Part shown: piece after piece, positions 25,902-35,002 of the stretch
Numbering within the stretch: the stretch's first letter is position 1
Layout of the letters: each line of letters starts with the position of its first letter
NCBI GenBank assembly: GCA_937146725.1
Contig: CAKZRU010000166.1
Coordinates: 1-58,688, forward strand
DNA: 58,688 nt
From: an uncultured Myxococcales bacterium
GTDB lineage: Bacteria > Myxococcota_A > Bradymonadia > UBA7976 > VGTA01
Reading direction: 5' to 3'
The notes under the pieces: model-generated
What the model was told of the DNA's origin: nothing
The model's database searches: none
The model's input: only the letters and a program-made list of their open reading frames with translations
Translations under genes and position numbers: made by a program

Positions 25902-28580
25902 TTATTTGACCCAAGTATAAAATGTGATCGCTCTAAAGACTTCTTCAATTGTGCTTGGTGCTTTTGGAAGCGGATATTGTTTTAAGGAAGTGAGTAATTC
26001 AGGGGCAGGCTTTGCCATACGCCATGGTGCATACATCGAAGCGGTTTCTACGGCAACACTTCCCATACGACCTACTTCATAGTCGGCAGCTTCTACGGCC
26101 CTTTCAATGAGAGATTCTCGAGCGACCTCTTTTTGATCAAGTAAGATTTGATAGGCTTTTTTACCAGGCTCGGGATTTAAAAGGATCAGTAGTTCTGAAA
26201 AGCTTTTTTGATTTTTGCTAAAATGCAGAGCTAAGCCACGCTGTCCTAAGGAAACCCAGCCATTTTGTGAAATTGCTTTAACCTCTGGTGAAAGTTTAAG
26301 CTTTAATGGATCAAAGGCCTGTGCTCTTTCTTTTAGTTCACTTAGGCTCAGACTTTCGGCTTCCCATTCAAAACCTGGGTGCTCGTCCAATAAGGCTAAG
26401 TAGGCTTGACTCGCTTCGCCGGCTTCTCGACCTTCAAAATCCAAATCTACCGGAGCGCCATAAAGACTAGCTAAGGTGACTAGGTTTAAGGCACTGAGAT
26501 CTACAAAATCTAGGATAATACAGTCTTTTTTACCCTCAAAAAGCCTCATACCTCGGCCGACACATTGAATATATAAAGCCTCAGATCGAGTGGGTCTTGC
26601 CATCGCTATACAAGACACTTCGGGATCATCAAAACCTTCGGTAAGTACACCAACATTGGTGAGGACTTGTAGAGTGCCCTCGCGGAAATCTTGTAAGACT
26701 TGCGCACGCTCTTTCCCCTTCATTTCGCCATGAATGACAGCAGCCGGTACACCACAGGAACGTAAAGTTTGGGCTAGGTTTTCTGCATGTTTTACGGTGA
26801 CACAAAAGCAAATCGTTCGTCGATCTCTGGCAAACTCTTGTATATTTCTGGCCACTAAACCATTACGCTCTTGAATATCAACGCGTTCCTCAAGTTCTTC
26901 AAGCGGAAAATCTCCACGCCCTTCTAAGCCCTCCAAAGAAACCGCGGTTGAAATTCGGTAGCCTCGCAATGGGACTAAAAACTTGTCATTAATCATGTCT
27001 TGAAGATTACGAGAATAAACGAGTTCTTCAAAGACTTCATCTAAGCCAAGGCCATCCGCTCGTTGCGTGGTCGCGGTAAAGCCTACAAGAGTGCCCTCAA
27101 AGTCTGCATCAAAAACACCGAGTTCTTCTAGGATTCGCTGATTATCTTCTGCAACCGCATGATGACATTCATCATAAATAATCAGACCAAATTGTGCATC
27201 ACCAATAAGACGCTTTAAGCGTTCAGCATGCAATGAACGCAAGGAGGCCACAACAATTTTGGCCTGATTTGAGGCATAGCTTTGTGCCTGCTCAATTTCA
27301 ACAAGTCCTCGATCTCCCAATGCTTTTTGTAGCTTATCTTGCGCTTGACTCAACAGTTCCTCTCGGTGGGCAAGTACCAAAACACGACGTTGTGCCATAG
27401 AAGCTAAATGAGAAAAGATTACTGTTTTACCGGCGCCGGTTGGTAAGCTTATTACCATGCGTTTAATCCCGCTCCGACGTGCGCTTAAAATGGCATTAAT
27501 CGCTTCTTGTTGATAAGGTCTTAAGGTGATTGATCCTTGCGGAGAGCTTTTTAGTGACTTTTCAAGCCCTTCAGCGATTGGTTTAGATGAGTTTGGTTCC
27601 TGATTTTGATTAAAAAGATCCTGCTTTGTTTTAAATAAGGTTTTGCTTGGACCAATATCCGCTACGCTTGTTTGCTGATGGCTTGGAGTTTCTTCTGTGC
27701 TGTGTTTTTTAAGGTCGTTAGAGTCTGTTTGAGCCGTTATAGAAGCTTGATCTTTCGATGTTTTATGCTTTGATCTTTTAGGCTCAGATCTTTGAGACTT
27801 TGAAGATTTGTCTAGATCCGACTTAAAAAAAAACGGGGGCTCCTTACTTAAAGGAGGTAATAATCTTGGATCTTGTCCGGTTTGGTTTTTATCAATGGCA
27901 TAACGTGACTTTTGCAAAGCAAAGGAGTCTTCAGCAAGTTCTTGTAAGCTGGTAGGACATTCCCACAAAGGTAAGTTAAAGCTTTGCAAATATTTGTGAG
28001 AACCCAAAGTTTCCAAGTCACCATAATGTTCAAGACCCAAATAAGACATTCTTTCGAGCCAAACTTGCATTAAACGAGCTGTCATCCAAGTATCATAAAT
28101 AGCAATATGTTGCCCGTCCTTGAATTCAATCCCAAAATCTTCACAAGTTTGGCTCAGTTTAGACCTTTTACCTAGCTTTAAAAGAGAGCGTGCATTGGCG
28201 GCACAAAAGTAAGGGCTCTGTGGTTCAAAACCTCTGTATTTAGCAAAGGAATGTTGTGCAAAACCTAAGTCAAAATACACATTATAGGCCACCCATAAAG
28301 CACCGGATAAAGCTTTAGCCAAAGCAGGTGCGATTTCATCAAAGCTTGGCGCATCTCGAACATCGCGGCTTCGGATTTTATGGATTTCTGTGCAACGCAT
28401 TGCTCCTTGTGGTTTGATCAAAGAATCAAAGGCTACATAAGGCGCTTTATCAGGTTCAATTCTAACTACACTTGCTTCAACAATTTCAGCACCATAGTTT
28501 GTTGAACGTCCGGTTGTTTCAAAGTCGAACACTGCAATTGGGGTCTCTGCAATACGTAGGCTAGAAAGTGCATTAGTCAA
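25902..28580 (-). CDS. DnaQ-type exonuclease fused to SF2 DEAD/DEAH helicase
   Basis: An 892-aa fusion. Residues 14-205 are a DEDDh 3'-5' exonuclease: FDFETTG (Asp19, Glu21), NVYFDLGF, and HIAIYDTWMTARL with the late His/Asp pair. A Ser/Lys/Glu-rich linker (about 225-355) follows. The helicase (about 360-730) has LPTGAGKT (Lys385), DECH (Asp470), VGFTATTQR (motif III) and QCVGRGMR (motif VI), of the SSL2/type III restriction-like class. This differs from DinG, where a DnaQ-like domain is fused to an XPD-like helicase. Role inferred: DNA repair or processing. Confidence 0.88.
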   Translation of the reverse strand: MTNALSSLRIAETPIAVFDFETTGRSTNYGAEIVEASVVRIEPDKAPYVAFDSLIKPQGAMRCTEIHKIRSRDVRDAPSFDEIAPALAKALSGALWVAYNVYFDLGFAQHSFAKYRGFEPQSPYFCAANARSLLKLGKRSKLSQTCEDFGIEFKDGQHIAIYDTWMTARLMQVWLERMSYLGLEHYGDLETLGSHKYLQSFNLPLWECPTSLQELAEDSFALQKSRYAIDKNQTGQDPRLLPPLSKEPPFFFKSDLDKSSKSQRSEPKRSKHKTSKDQASITAQTDSNDLKKHSTEETPSHQQTSVADIGPSKTLFKTKQDLFNQNQEPNSSKPIAEGLEKSLKSSPQGSITLRPYQQEAINAILSARRSGIKRMVISLPTGAGKTVIFSHLASMAQRRVLVLAHREELLSQAQDKLQKALGDRGLVEIEQAQSYASNQAKIVVASLRSLHAERLKRLIGDAQFGLIIYDECHHAVAEDNQRILEELGVFDADFEGTLVGFTATTQRADGLGLDEVFEELVYSRNLQDMINDKFLVPLRGYRISTAVSLEGLEGRGDFPLEELEERVDIQERNGLVARNIQEFARDRRTICFCVTVKHAENLAQTLRSCGVPAAVIHGEMKGKERAQVLQDFREGTLQVLTNVGVLTEGFDDPEVSCIAMARPTRSEALYIQCVGRGMRLFEGKKDCIILDFVDLSALNLVTLASLYGAPVDLDFEGREAGEASQAYLALLDEHPGFEWEAESLSLSELKERAQAFDPLKLKLSPEVKAISQNGWVSLGQRGLALHFSKNQKSFSELLILLNPEPGKKAYQILLDQKEVARESLIERAVEAADYEVGRMGSVAVETASMYAPWRMAKPAPELLTSLKQYPLPKAPSTIEEVFRAITFYTWVK

Positions 28581-28670
28581 TGTGATGTCTCTTATTAGGT
28601 GAGGTCTAGTGAATTACAAATTAGGATTGATTTGGATGCTTGATTCTTCTTAGCATATTTATCTTGATCT

Positions 28671-29351
28671 TTATGGCTTGGCGAATGAGCGATAGAGCTT
28701 TTGCAGATGCGTCCAATGTCTCACCACAATGAGAGTGGCAGCACAGACCGAAAAAATTCTTACACTATCGCTGACATTTGTCGCTTGACTAAAGATAATA
28801 AAACACGCCGAGAGTGCTAAGCTCGACCATGCTGGTGTTCGGCTAAGCATCAGTACAGTCAACCAGACAAAAACAGATAGACTTGCCAAGCCAAAATGAA
28901 GCGCAAACATAACCCCAAGAGCAGTGGCTACACCACGCCCTCCTTTAAAGTTTAAAAAAGGAGAAGTGATATGCCCTAAAACGGAGCTGACTCCAGCAAA
29001 GGCAGCCCATTCCTCTAAACCGGAATGCCAAGAGATTCTAGTCAACATTTCTGCTGTGTCTTGTCCTTGTATTTGCTGAGGATTACAGATGAGATAGCCA
29101 CCAAGTATGAGACTCGGAATCAAGCCACCTTTACAAGCATCAAGAATCAGTGTGATCAAGCCCCATCTCATCCCGGCTGTACGAGCAACATTAGAGGCTC
29201 CGGGATTTTTTGAACCACCCGTTCTAGGATCATTGCCGGCTCTACGCCCAATCCAGACAGCAAAAGGAAGCGCACCTAACACATAGGCAATGATTAGCCA
29301 AAGCCAAGGGTTATCTAAGAATGGAATGAGTAGATGATTAGAATCGGCCAT
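28671..29351 (-). CDS. plsY: Glycerol-3-phosphate acyltransferase PlsY
   Basis: PlsY moves an acyl group from acyl phosphate to glycerol-3-phosphate, the first step of phospholipid synthesis, in the inner membrane. The 226-aa protein has the expected hydrophobic helices and the conserved motifs GSKNPGASNVARTAG and FKGGRGVAT. The C-terminal LSRTPAWSS is part of the third conserved motif region. It stands between the nicotinamidase-like gene and the exonuclease-helicase gene, all on the minus strand. Confidence 0.95.
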   Translation of the reverse strand: MADSNHLLIPFLDNPWLWLIIAYVLGALPFAVWIGRRAGNDPRTGGSKNPGASNVARTAGMRWGLITLILDACKGGLIPSLILGGYLICNPQQIQGQDTAEMLTRISWHSGLEEWAAFAGVSSVLGHITSPFLNFKGGRGVATALGVMFALHFGLASLSVFVWLTVLMLSRTPAWSSLALSACFIIFSQATNVSDSVRIFSVCAATLIVVRHWTHLQKLYRSFAKP

Positions 29352-29440
29352 AAAGTGTGTAGTCCTTGATCAAAAAGTCATCAATAGATCAAAAAGTCAT
29401 CGCAGAATTAAACCCAATGAGGGAGTAAACCAAATAGAGT

Positions 29441-30250
29441 TTAATGGATCAATTGATGAACCTCGGTGAGACGAGCGCCTAAGTCAAGAGATTCTCTGAC
29501 GACCGCTTCACCTTGTGCCTCAAAACCACTGACATCACTCATGGTATCGGTAATAATAAGAGTCTTTTGAGCGAATTCTTGCCCACCCCATTTAAAGAGA
29601 TCTCTTAAGGTATTTCCTACACAGTGTGAGCGCGCCCAGCCGGCAACCCAGATTTGGTCACTTTGCTTTAATTCCCTAATTAGATCATGATTGACTTGAG
29701 TTTGTGGATCATGGGCAACCGGTACTTCGGCTGCCACAGCACTAAAATGTTCCGTCAAAGGGTTTTGTCCCTTGTAAATATAATCAAGACGACAAGGACG
29801 AGCCGACCATTCATGTAAGGCTTCTTGGATGACAGGGTAAATCGCATGCCCCTCACTCCCAATCAGACAGTGTTCAGGCCAAATTACATGAGGATAGCGG
29901 CCTTGACTTTCCAAAGTTCTTAAGTAGCTCAGAGTGTGTTCAGCGACAGCTTCTTGAGTAAACCATTTGCCCTGACTAAGATCATCTGCGGTAATCACTG
30001 TAAAAGGAGCTGGGGGTTCTCCGTTGTGGTCATAAAACCAAAGAGGGTGACTAATGTCATATCTTTGATGACTGTCCAAAGAGACTGAAATCGAGCTAAT
30101 CTTTGCTGATAATCGCTGGATAAGATGAGCAAGCCTTTCGGCATCTTGAGCGGCTCCTAAGACAGAAAGAGCTCCATTTGGATCAACAAAGTCGTTTTGT
30201 GGATCGATAATTAATAGTGAGATTTTATTTGCTTGCTGGCTTTGACTCAT
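29441..30250 (-). CDS. Nicotinamidase/isochorismatase-family cysteine hydrolase
   Basis: A 269-aa hydrolase with the family triad: Asp16 in LIIDPQNDF, Lys in YIYKGQNPL and Cys in ARSHCVGNTL. The EHCLIGSEGHAI segment corresponds to the nicotinamidase substrate/metal neighbourhood, favouring an amide hydrolase like nicotinamidase. It is longer than PncA (about 210 aa). ATG 30250 is chosen because the first conserved strand begins ten residues later; TTG 30310 in frame would add 20 unlikely residues. Confidence 0.82.
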   Translation of the reverse strand: MSQSQQANKISLLIIDPQNDFVDPNGALSVLGAAQDAERLAHLIQRLSAKISSISVSLDSHQRYDISHPLWFYDHNGEPPAPFTVITADDLSQGKWFTQEAVAEHTLSYLRTLESQGRYPHVIWPEHCLIGSEGHAIYPVIQEALHEWSARPCRLDYIYKGQNPLTEHFSAVAAEVPVAHDPQTQVNHDLIRELKQSDQIWVAGWARSHCVGNTLRDLFKWGGQEFAQKTLIITDTMSDVSGFEAQGEAVVRESLDLGARLTEVHQLIH

Positions 30251-30633
30251 AGTTTGTCCATGACGATAAACTTTGATGAGAGTAGATGTATCGCTTATTT
30301 TAACGATCAACTTGCCATAAATATGACATTTATGATGCTTGTTTTTTAAAAAAGAGCTCTTTAAACGTATATACTTAGCCTCTTAAATGACTCCGTAATG
30401 CTATTTTATGAGCAGAATAAAAGAAGAATCATAGAAGATTATTGGAAGAAAGTTGCAATCAGAGCCAATTGTGACTTTAAGTATCTTGAGCAAATGACTG
30501 CTCGCTTCACTTATGAACTGCGCTAGGCCTAAGATCTTTACTTGCATCTTTACTTACATCTTTATTTAGATCTTTAGGATAAGGCTTGATATGACAGAAT
30601 TAGTAAATACAGCTCATGAAAGGAAATCTTGAG
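30251..30633. other. Intergenic region between divergent genes
   Basis: About 380 bases between the hydrolase (minus) and the HEAT protein (plus). It holds a short AT-rich direct-repeat patch, repeats of catctttactta at roughly 30545-30572, and one possible 42-codon frame (listed separately). No tRNA or clear terminator seen. Confidence 0.6.
30398..30526 (+). CDS. Possible 42-residue small protein
   Basis: An ATG-to-TAG frame of 42 codons (begins MLFYEQNKRRIIEDYW, ends RFTYELR). Its composition is protein-like, with charged and aromatic residues spread evenly, but no ribosome-binding site is visible and no family is recognised. It may be chance. Confidence 0.2.
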   Translation: MLFYEQNKRRIIEDYWKKVAIRANCDFKYLEQMTARFTYELR

Positions 30634-32736
30634 ATGATGATCAGCTCTACTGAAACTCGGTCACTCACTATGACTAATGTTTCCCATAATACTAAGATTA
30701 TAACCTTAAAGGCATTGGTGATGTGCCTAAGTTTAGGCTTAGTTCTAAGTTTATCTTGGTCAGAGGCTTCGGCTAAACGTCGGCGTAAGTCCAAGAAAAA
30801 AGTGCCTGTGCAAACAATTAATCCCGAAGTTAAACAAGGGGCCAAGGCCATCTTTACCGCTTTAGAGGGAACCAATAACGCAGCCGCTCGCTTAGCCCTA
30901 GTGAAAGGCTTGATTGAGCTAGGTGGTGAGGACAGAGAGGCTGCGCTTAATCAAGCAGAAAAGGCAGCTGATTTTGAGATTAAGCTTGCTGGCTTGAGTG
31001 AAATCTTAAACCATCCAAAAGACCATAAAAAACGTCTGAAAGCCGCCAAGTCAGAGGTAGAAAAGTTATTCTTATCCAACAAGGTTAATGAACATGAGGC
31101 CGGCAAGAAGATTATTGCGCAGCATTATGGTAAGCGTAACTTGGCCAAAATGTGGAAACTCGCTCTTAAAAAAGGCGAGGCCTATGCTCAAAACGAAGCA
31201 CGCAAGCACTTTATCAGTATGGGCGGAAAACAAGCCTGGAATGTACTTAAGGCAGCCCTAAAACTGCCAGTTGGAAGTGAGGGTCATACACTTGCTCTTT
31301 CGCATCTACGTGAAAAGCAATATCCACAGGCTAAGTCTTGGGCTTTGAGTCATGCGGGTATGAAGGGTGAGGTTGGTGAAGTTGCTCAGCTGTGGATTGA
31401 TCGTGTGAGTGGTAAGGAAGCCGCTAAGATTACCAAAGGTCTTTATAAGGAATACCAAAAGGCCGCCGGAAATCGCAAAAAGAAAGCAGACTTTCCTCGC
31501 CGTGTGAGACTTGCCAATATGCTGTCAAAACGTGGTATGGTGACGCAAGTTTTAGATACTTTAGCTGTGGCGGTTAAAAATAAGAAAGGGCGCGTTAATG
31601 CCGACCTCGATAATGCTCAAATTCGCGTTATGGGTTGGGAAGGTTTAAGAGCTTGTCGTGATCATGAAGTTCTTAAAGCGGTTAAAGAAATGATGATTGA
31701 ACTGCAAAATCGTGAAGAGGCCGCACCGGCGACTTTATGGTTAGCAGATTGGGTTCGTGATACTCGCGATTCTTTTGCGATGCAAATCTTAGAGGAAATG
31801 ATCGAGCAACCACGCTACATTAGTCGCTTAGAGGCGATTAAAGCGATTGGCTCATTAAAGGCTCGTCAAACTCGACCTAAAATCATTCAGGCCTTGATTA
31901 ATGGTGATGATGATTTACGTCTTGCTGCCGCAGAAGCACTTACCTTGATGGCAGAAGCGGGCGATGAAGCAGACTTTCACAAGTTTCTCAACAAAGAGCG
32001 TAAGAGTTTAGCTGTTAAGGAAGCACTACTAAAAGGTGTGATTAAGATGGGAACAGCCGAGACAGAAAAAACACTTCGCTTTCATGTAAGTAAACCTGAA
32101 CCAGAGCTTAGACGCTTAGCAATTTCTGGGATTCTTAAGCTAAATCCAAGTTTAAAAGATCTTGAAAAATACCTAAACCTAAAGCGTCGTAACGATAAGG
32201 AAATCGATATTCGCTTTACAGTGTGGCAAGCGCTTTTAGCGGCCGGTAGTGACAAGTTAGAGCGCCAATTTAAGAGCGCGGCACAATGGCTTGAGCCTAA
32301 GCATCTTAAAGTGTTTGCTGAAAACCCAAAAATCACCTCTGAGTTTTATCGAGTCATGGTACTGCAAGGAGGCAGTGACTTAGCAAATACGGCAATGGAT
32401 ATCTTTGCCGAGCGAGGGATTAAGGCCAAAGATGATCTTATCAATATTTTCAACGAAAGCTCTGAAGCCAAGATTACCGCTCGGGCTCTAGCTCTGATTG
32501 CAGATCATGTAAAAGCTGAAGGCATGGAGTTTTACCGTAAGGGCCTAGAGAGCCGAGATGAAGAAGTAAGAGCGGTTGCCTTTGCTGCCATGCGACGTTT
32601 TGCTTCTTTTGACCTACTTGCCGAAGTTAAAGAGAAGATGGAAAATGAGCGCAAGCCTCATGCAAGAGCCGAAGCTGCTCGTGCATATATTGCGGTAAGT
32701 TTACGTGGTAAGCCAAGCAAAGAGGCCAAGAAATAG
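30634..32736 (+). CDS. Exported HEAT-repeat protein
   Basis: A 700-aa protein with an N-terminal hydrophobic segment (about 25-43, ending SEASA) consistent with a Sec signal, then a very basic patch (KRRRKSKKK). The rest is helical, with repeated pairs typical of HEAT repeats, clearest at about 380-480 (SRLEAIKAIGSLKARQTRP, DLRLAAAEALTLMAEAGD) and at 650-690. Such proteins are scaffolds; no partner is evident. Start ATG 30634 follows AAAGGA (30619-30624) by nine bases; ATG 30616 and 30670 are alternatives. Confidence 0.75.
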   Translation: MMISSTETRSLTMTNVSHNTKIITLKALVMCLSLGLVLSLSWSEASAKRRRKSKKKVPVQTINPEVKQGAKAIFTALEGTNNAAARLALVKGLIELGGEDREAALNQAEKAADFEIKLAGLSEILNHPKDHKKRLKAAKSEVEKLFLSNKVNEHEAGKKIIAQHYGKRNLAKMWKLALKKGEAYAQNEARKHFISMGGKQAWNVLKAALKLPVGSEGHTLALSHLREKQYPQAKSWALSHAGMKGEVGEVAQLWIDRVSGKEAAKITKGLYKEYQKAAGNRKKKADFPRRVRLANMLSKRGMVTQVLDTLAVAVKNKKGRVNADLDNAQIRVMGWEGLRACRDHEVLKAVKEMMIELQNREEAAPATLWLADWVRDTRDSFAMQILEEMIEQPRYISRLEAIKAIGSLKARQTRPKIIQALINGDDDLRLAAAEALTLMAEAGDEADFHKFLNKERKSLAVKEALLKGVIKMGTAETEKTLRFHVSKPEPELRRLAISGILKLNPSLKDLEKYLNLKRRNDKEIDIRFTVWQALLAAGSDKLERQFKSAAQWLEPKHLKVFAENPKITSEFYRVMVLQGGSDLANTAMDIFAERGIKAKDDLINIFNESSEAKITARALALIADHVKAEGMEFYRKGLESRDEEVRAVAFAAMRRFASFDLLAEVKEKMENERKPHARAEAARAYIAVSLRGKPSKEAKK

Positions 32737-32840
32737 TCACTGATTGATTCTTATGATTCGTTTCTGAAGCTTACTGCTAGTAACCATCTAAACTGAAAAA
32801 ATAGACAAGCTCTCCGATCTCTGCTTTGCTACAATCATAA

Positions 32841-34040
32841 GTGAGCAAGCTTAAAAAGGTGGGCGAGTCGTTTGTGAATAAACTAAATAAAACTTCTATA
32901 ATGATCTTGGTTTTAGTCCTTGGATATTTTGGTCTAATAGCAAGCTTGAAGTCATCTTTTAAGCCGGTTGAAGCACTCAAAGTACACTGCTTAGAACCGG
33001 TTGATAGCGAATCTAAAGCGGCTGAGTTAAACTTTCAGCAGTTAAACTTTCAAAAGATACAAGTTTATTCTTGGGATTTGGAAGGAATCACCGACAAAGA
33101 AATCCCCAAGATCTTGGCATATTTAGAAAGTGCGATCCAAAAACACAAACAAGCAGTTATCCTTAATATTCAGGGTTTAAAACCTCGATATATGCATTGG
33201 TTTAAGCCTCTTTTACTCAATGCGGGAGGCTGTTGGGCTTATGCTCCCTTATGGCATACACCGCACTATATCTCTTGGCTACAAGATATGGGCATTGATA
33301 TTTATGCTTGGCTTTGGGGTGAGTTCGCCGGTAAAGAAAATTACGAGCATGGTTTATGGACAGCAATTATAGGTCAATGCAATTCACTACAGATTAAAGC
33401 GGAGCGCTGGGCTTTACCTGCAAGGCCCGGACCTTGGCCACAACGGATTTTACATAGGCAACCAGCTGTCCTTGCTTTGGAAATCAAACGTTCAGACTTG
33501 AAGCAAAATCCAGTCTCTCATCACATAAATAAGCAAGCATCTATTCAAGATAAAGGTCGCTTACAAATCCTACATTTAAAGCTAGCTGATACACGCCATA
33601 AGCATCAAGCCGGTGCCTTGGCTTTACAAAGTTTAAAGCAAGAGCCTCTTGCCCAAAGATTTAAACCACCTTGGTTAATGTTAGGAGATTGGCGAGTGAA
33701 TCCACCAGAAAGCAAACCACACTCATTGGTGAACTATCGTTTTCAGCGTTTTTCAGTGGCTGAGCTATCCAAGCATTTTGTGAGTCTTATTCCTCAGCAA
33801 GCTGATCCGCAGCAGTGGGGGCGTTGGCGCTTAAACAAGTGGCAAGATACACATCAAAAGGGTCAGCAAAGGAATAAGCAAAAACGAGATCATGCCTTGA
33901 CTGAAGCAAGCATTATTGATTTAGCCTATGCTTCCGAGGGTTCATTAAGTTCACCCTTTGTAGAGCCCAAAACCTTACCTTGGGTTGGCCATCAGGATGA
34001 AAAGCGCGCACCTCTTTTGATAGAATGGTCTTTGGAATAA
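32841..34040 (+). CDS. Membrane-anchored protein with degenerate endonuclease/exonuclease/phosphatase (EEP)-like fold
   Basis: A 399-aa protein with one N-terminal hydrophobic helix (about 19-36). The remainder weakly recalls the EEP superfamily: a strand/helix unit LQILHLKLADTRHKHQAGAL, then PWLMLGDWRVNP in the place of the GDFN motif, and at the end WVGHQDEKRAPLLIEW in place of the SDHxP motif. Key residues of both motifs are changed (no Asn after GD, no clean SDH), so it may be inactive or this call may be wrong. The start is GTG 32841 without a clear ribosome site; GTG 32874 is possible. A TIG lipoprotein gene starts 17 bases after its stop. Confidence 0.5.
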   Translation: MSKLKKVGESFVNKLNKTSIMILVLVLGYFGLIASLKSSFKPVEALKVHCLEPVDSESKAAELNFQQLNFQKIQVYSWDLEGITDKEIPKILAYLESAIQKHKQAVILNIQGLKPRYMHWFKPLLLNAGGCWAYAPLWHTPHYISWLQDMGIDIYAWLWGEFAGKENYEHGLWTAIIGQCNSLQIKAERWALPARPGPWPQRILHRQPAVLALEIKRSDLKQNPVSHHINKQASIQDKGRLQILHLKLADTRHKHQAGALALQSLKQEPLAQRFKPPWLMLGDWRVNPPESKPHSLVNYRFQRFSVAELSKHFVSLIPQQADPQQWGRWRLNKWQDTHQKGQQRNKQKRDHALTEASIIDLAYASEGSLSSPFVEPKTLPWVGHQDEKRAPLLIEWSLE

Positions 34041-34057
34041 AGCAGATAGAGGTACTT

Positions 34058-35002
34058 ATGAAACCAAAACAGCAACTCAGTGATGAAAGAGTGTCCATAT
34101 TAGTAGTCAGCTTATCCTTGCTGTCTTTATTTTTATTTTCGTGTATTGATGAGCAAGCCGTTCCCAGTTTGATGATTCGTTCGGTGCAACCAAATACACT
34201 TAGAGCCGGTGGACTGATGACTGTATTGGGGCATGGCTTTGGCGCAAATGGTTCTGCTGCGATCAGCGGTCGGAATTTAAGGATTCAAACTTGGGACAAG
34301 TCTGTGATTACCGCTCAATTACCGCAAGATCTTGTGGGAGGAGAACGGTATTTAGTGCTTACTTTAAGTGATGAACGTTATTCTGATCCTTTTCCGGTCT
34401 TGGTTGAGAATCCCAACCAAAGGGATAGAGGCCCTAATCAAACTTATTCTGCCCAAGATATGGGATTGTCTGATATGGCCATAGTGGACCAAATGATCGG
34501 ACAAACAAGCGACTTGGGTCTTACAAATCAATTAGAAGTTATTTTAGATGAACCGGAAGCGACTGTGATTATGGAAGCTGAGCTTAAAGAAACGCCAGCC
34601 GGTATAGAATTATGGTTATCCTTTATTGCCCGTAATCCAAGTATGTCCAATCGTGGCGAAGGCTGGTCAAGTACAGGTTTATGGGGGGCAGCTGCTCACT
34701 TAAACTATCCGATAGATCGCTTAGATTTTATTTCAATGACCGCTGAACCCTCGGCCGAAATGGCCGCTTTAAGAGGAGAGATCTCCGGACGGATTTTTTG
34801 GTATCATGGACGTTTAGCAACAGATGTGGAAAGTTCTCGACAGAGTTTGATGACTTTACGATTTAAGATTTTAGATCCAAGCGATCGCTCGGCCATGCGT
34901 TTTACCCTGCCTAATCGTTTTCACTCTTTACGCGGACAAAATAACCAAAGGTTAAATGCCACATGGAGCTCTGCTTCGATTATTTTGGGAGAGTTATTAT
35001 GA
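34058..35002 (+). CDS. Lipoprotein with IPT/TIG domain
   Basis: A 314-aa predicted lipoprotein: signal ending LFSC (Cys29). Residues about 37-115 fit an IPT/TIG immunoglobulin-like domain (RSVQPNTLRAGGLMTVLGHGFG, then strands to FPVLVENP). A short Asp/Met-rich linker follows, then a second, beta-rich domain of about 150 residues not recognised. ATG 34058 is chosen, five bases after AGAGG. Its stop overlaps the start of the M1-like peptidase gene (ATGA), so the two are coupled and may act together at the cell surface. Confidence 0.75.
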   Translation: MKPKQQLSDERVSILVVSLSLLSLFLFSCIDEQAVPSLMIRSVQPNTLRAGGLMTVLGHGFGANGSAAISGRNLRIQTWDKSVITAQLPQDLVGGERYLVLTLSDERYSDPFPVLVENPNQRDRGPNQTYSAQDMGLSDMAIVDQMIGQTSDLGLTNQLEVILDEPEATVIMEAELKETPAGIELWLSFIARNPSMSNRGEGWSSTGLWGAAAHLNYPIDRLDFISMTAEPSAEMAALRGEISGRIFWYHGRLATDVESSRQSLMTLRFKILDPSDRSAMRFTLPNRFHSLRGQNNQRLNATWSSASIILGELL

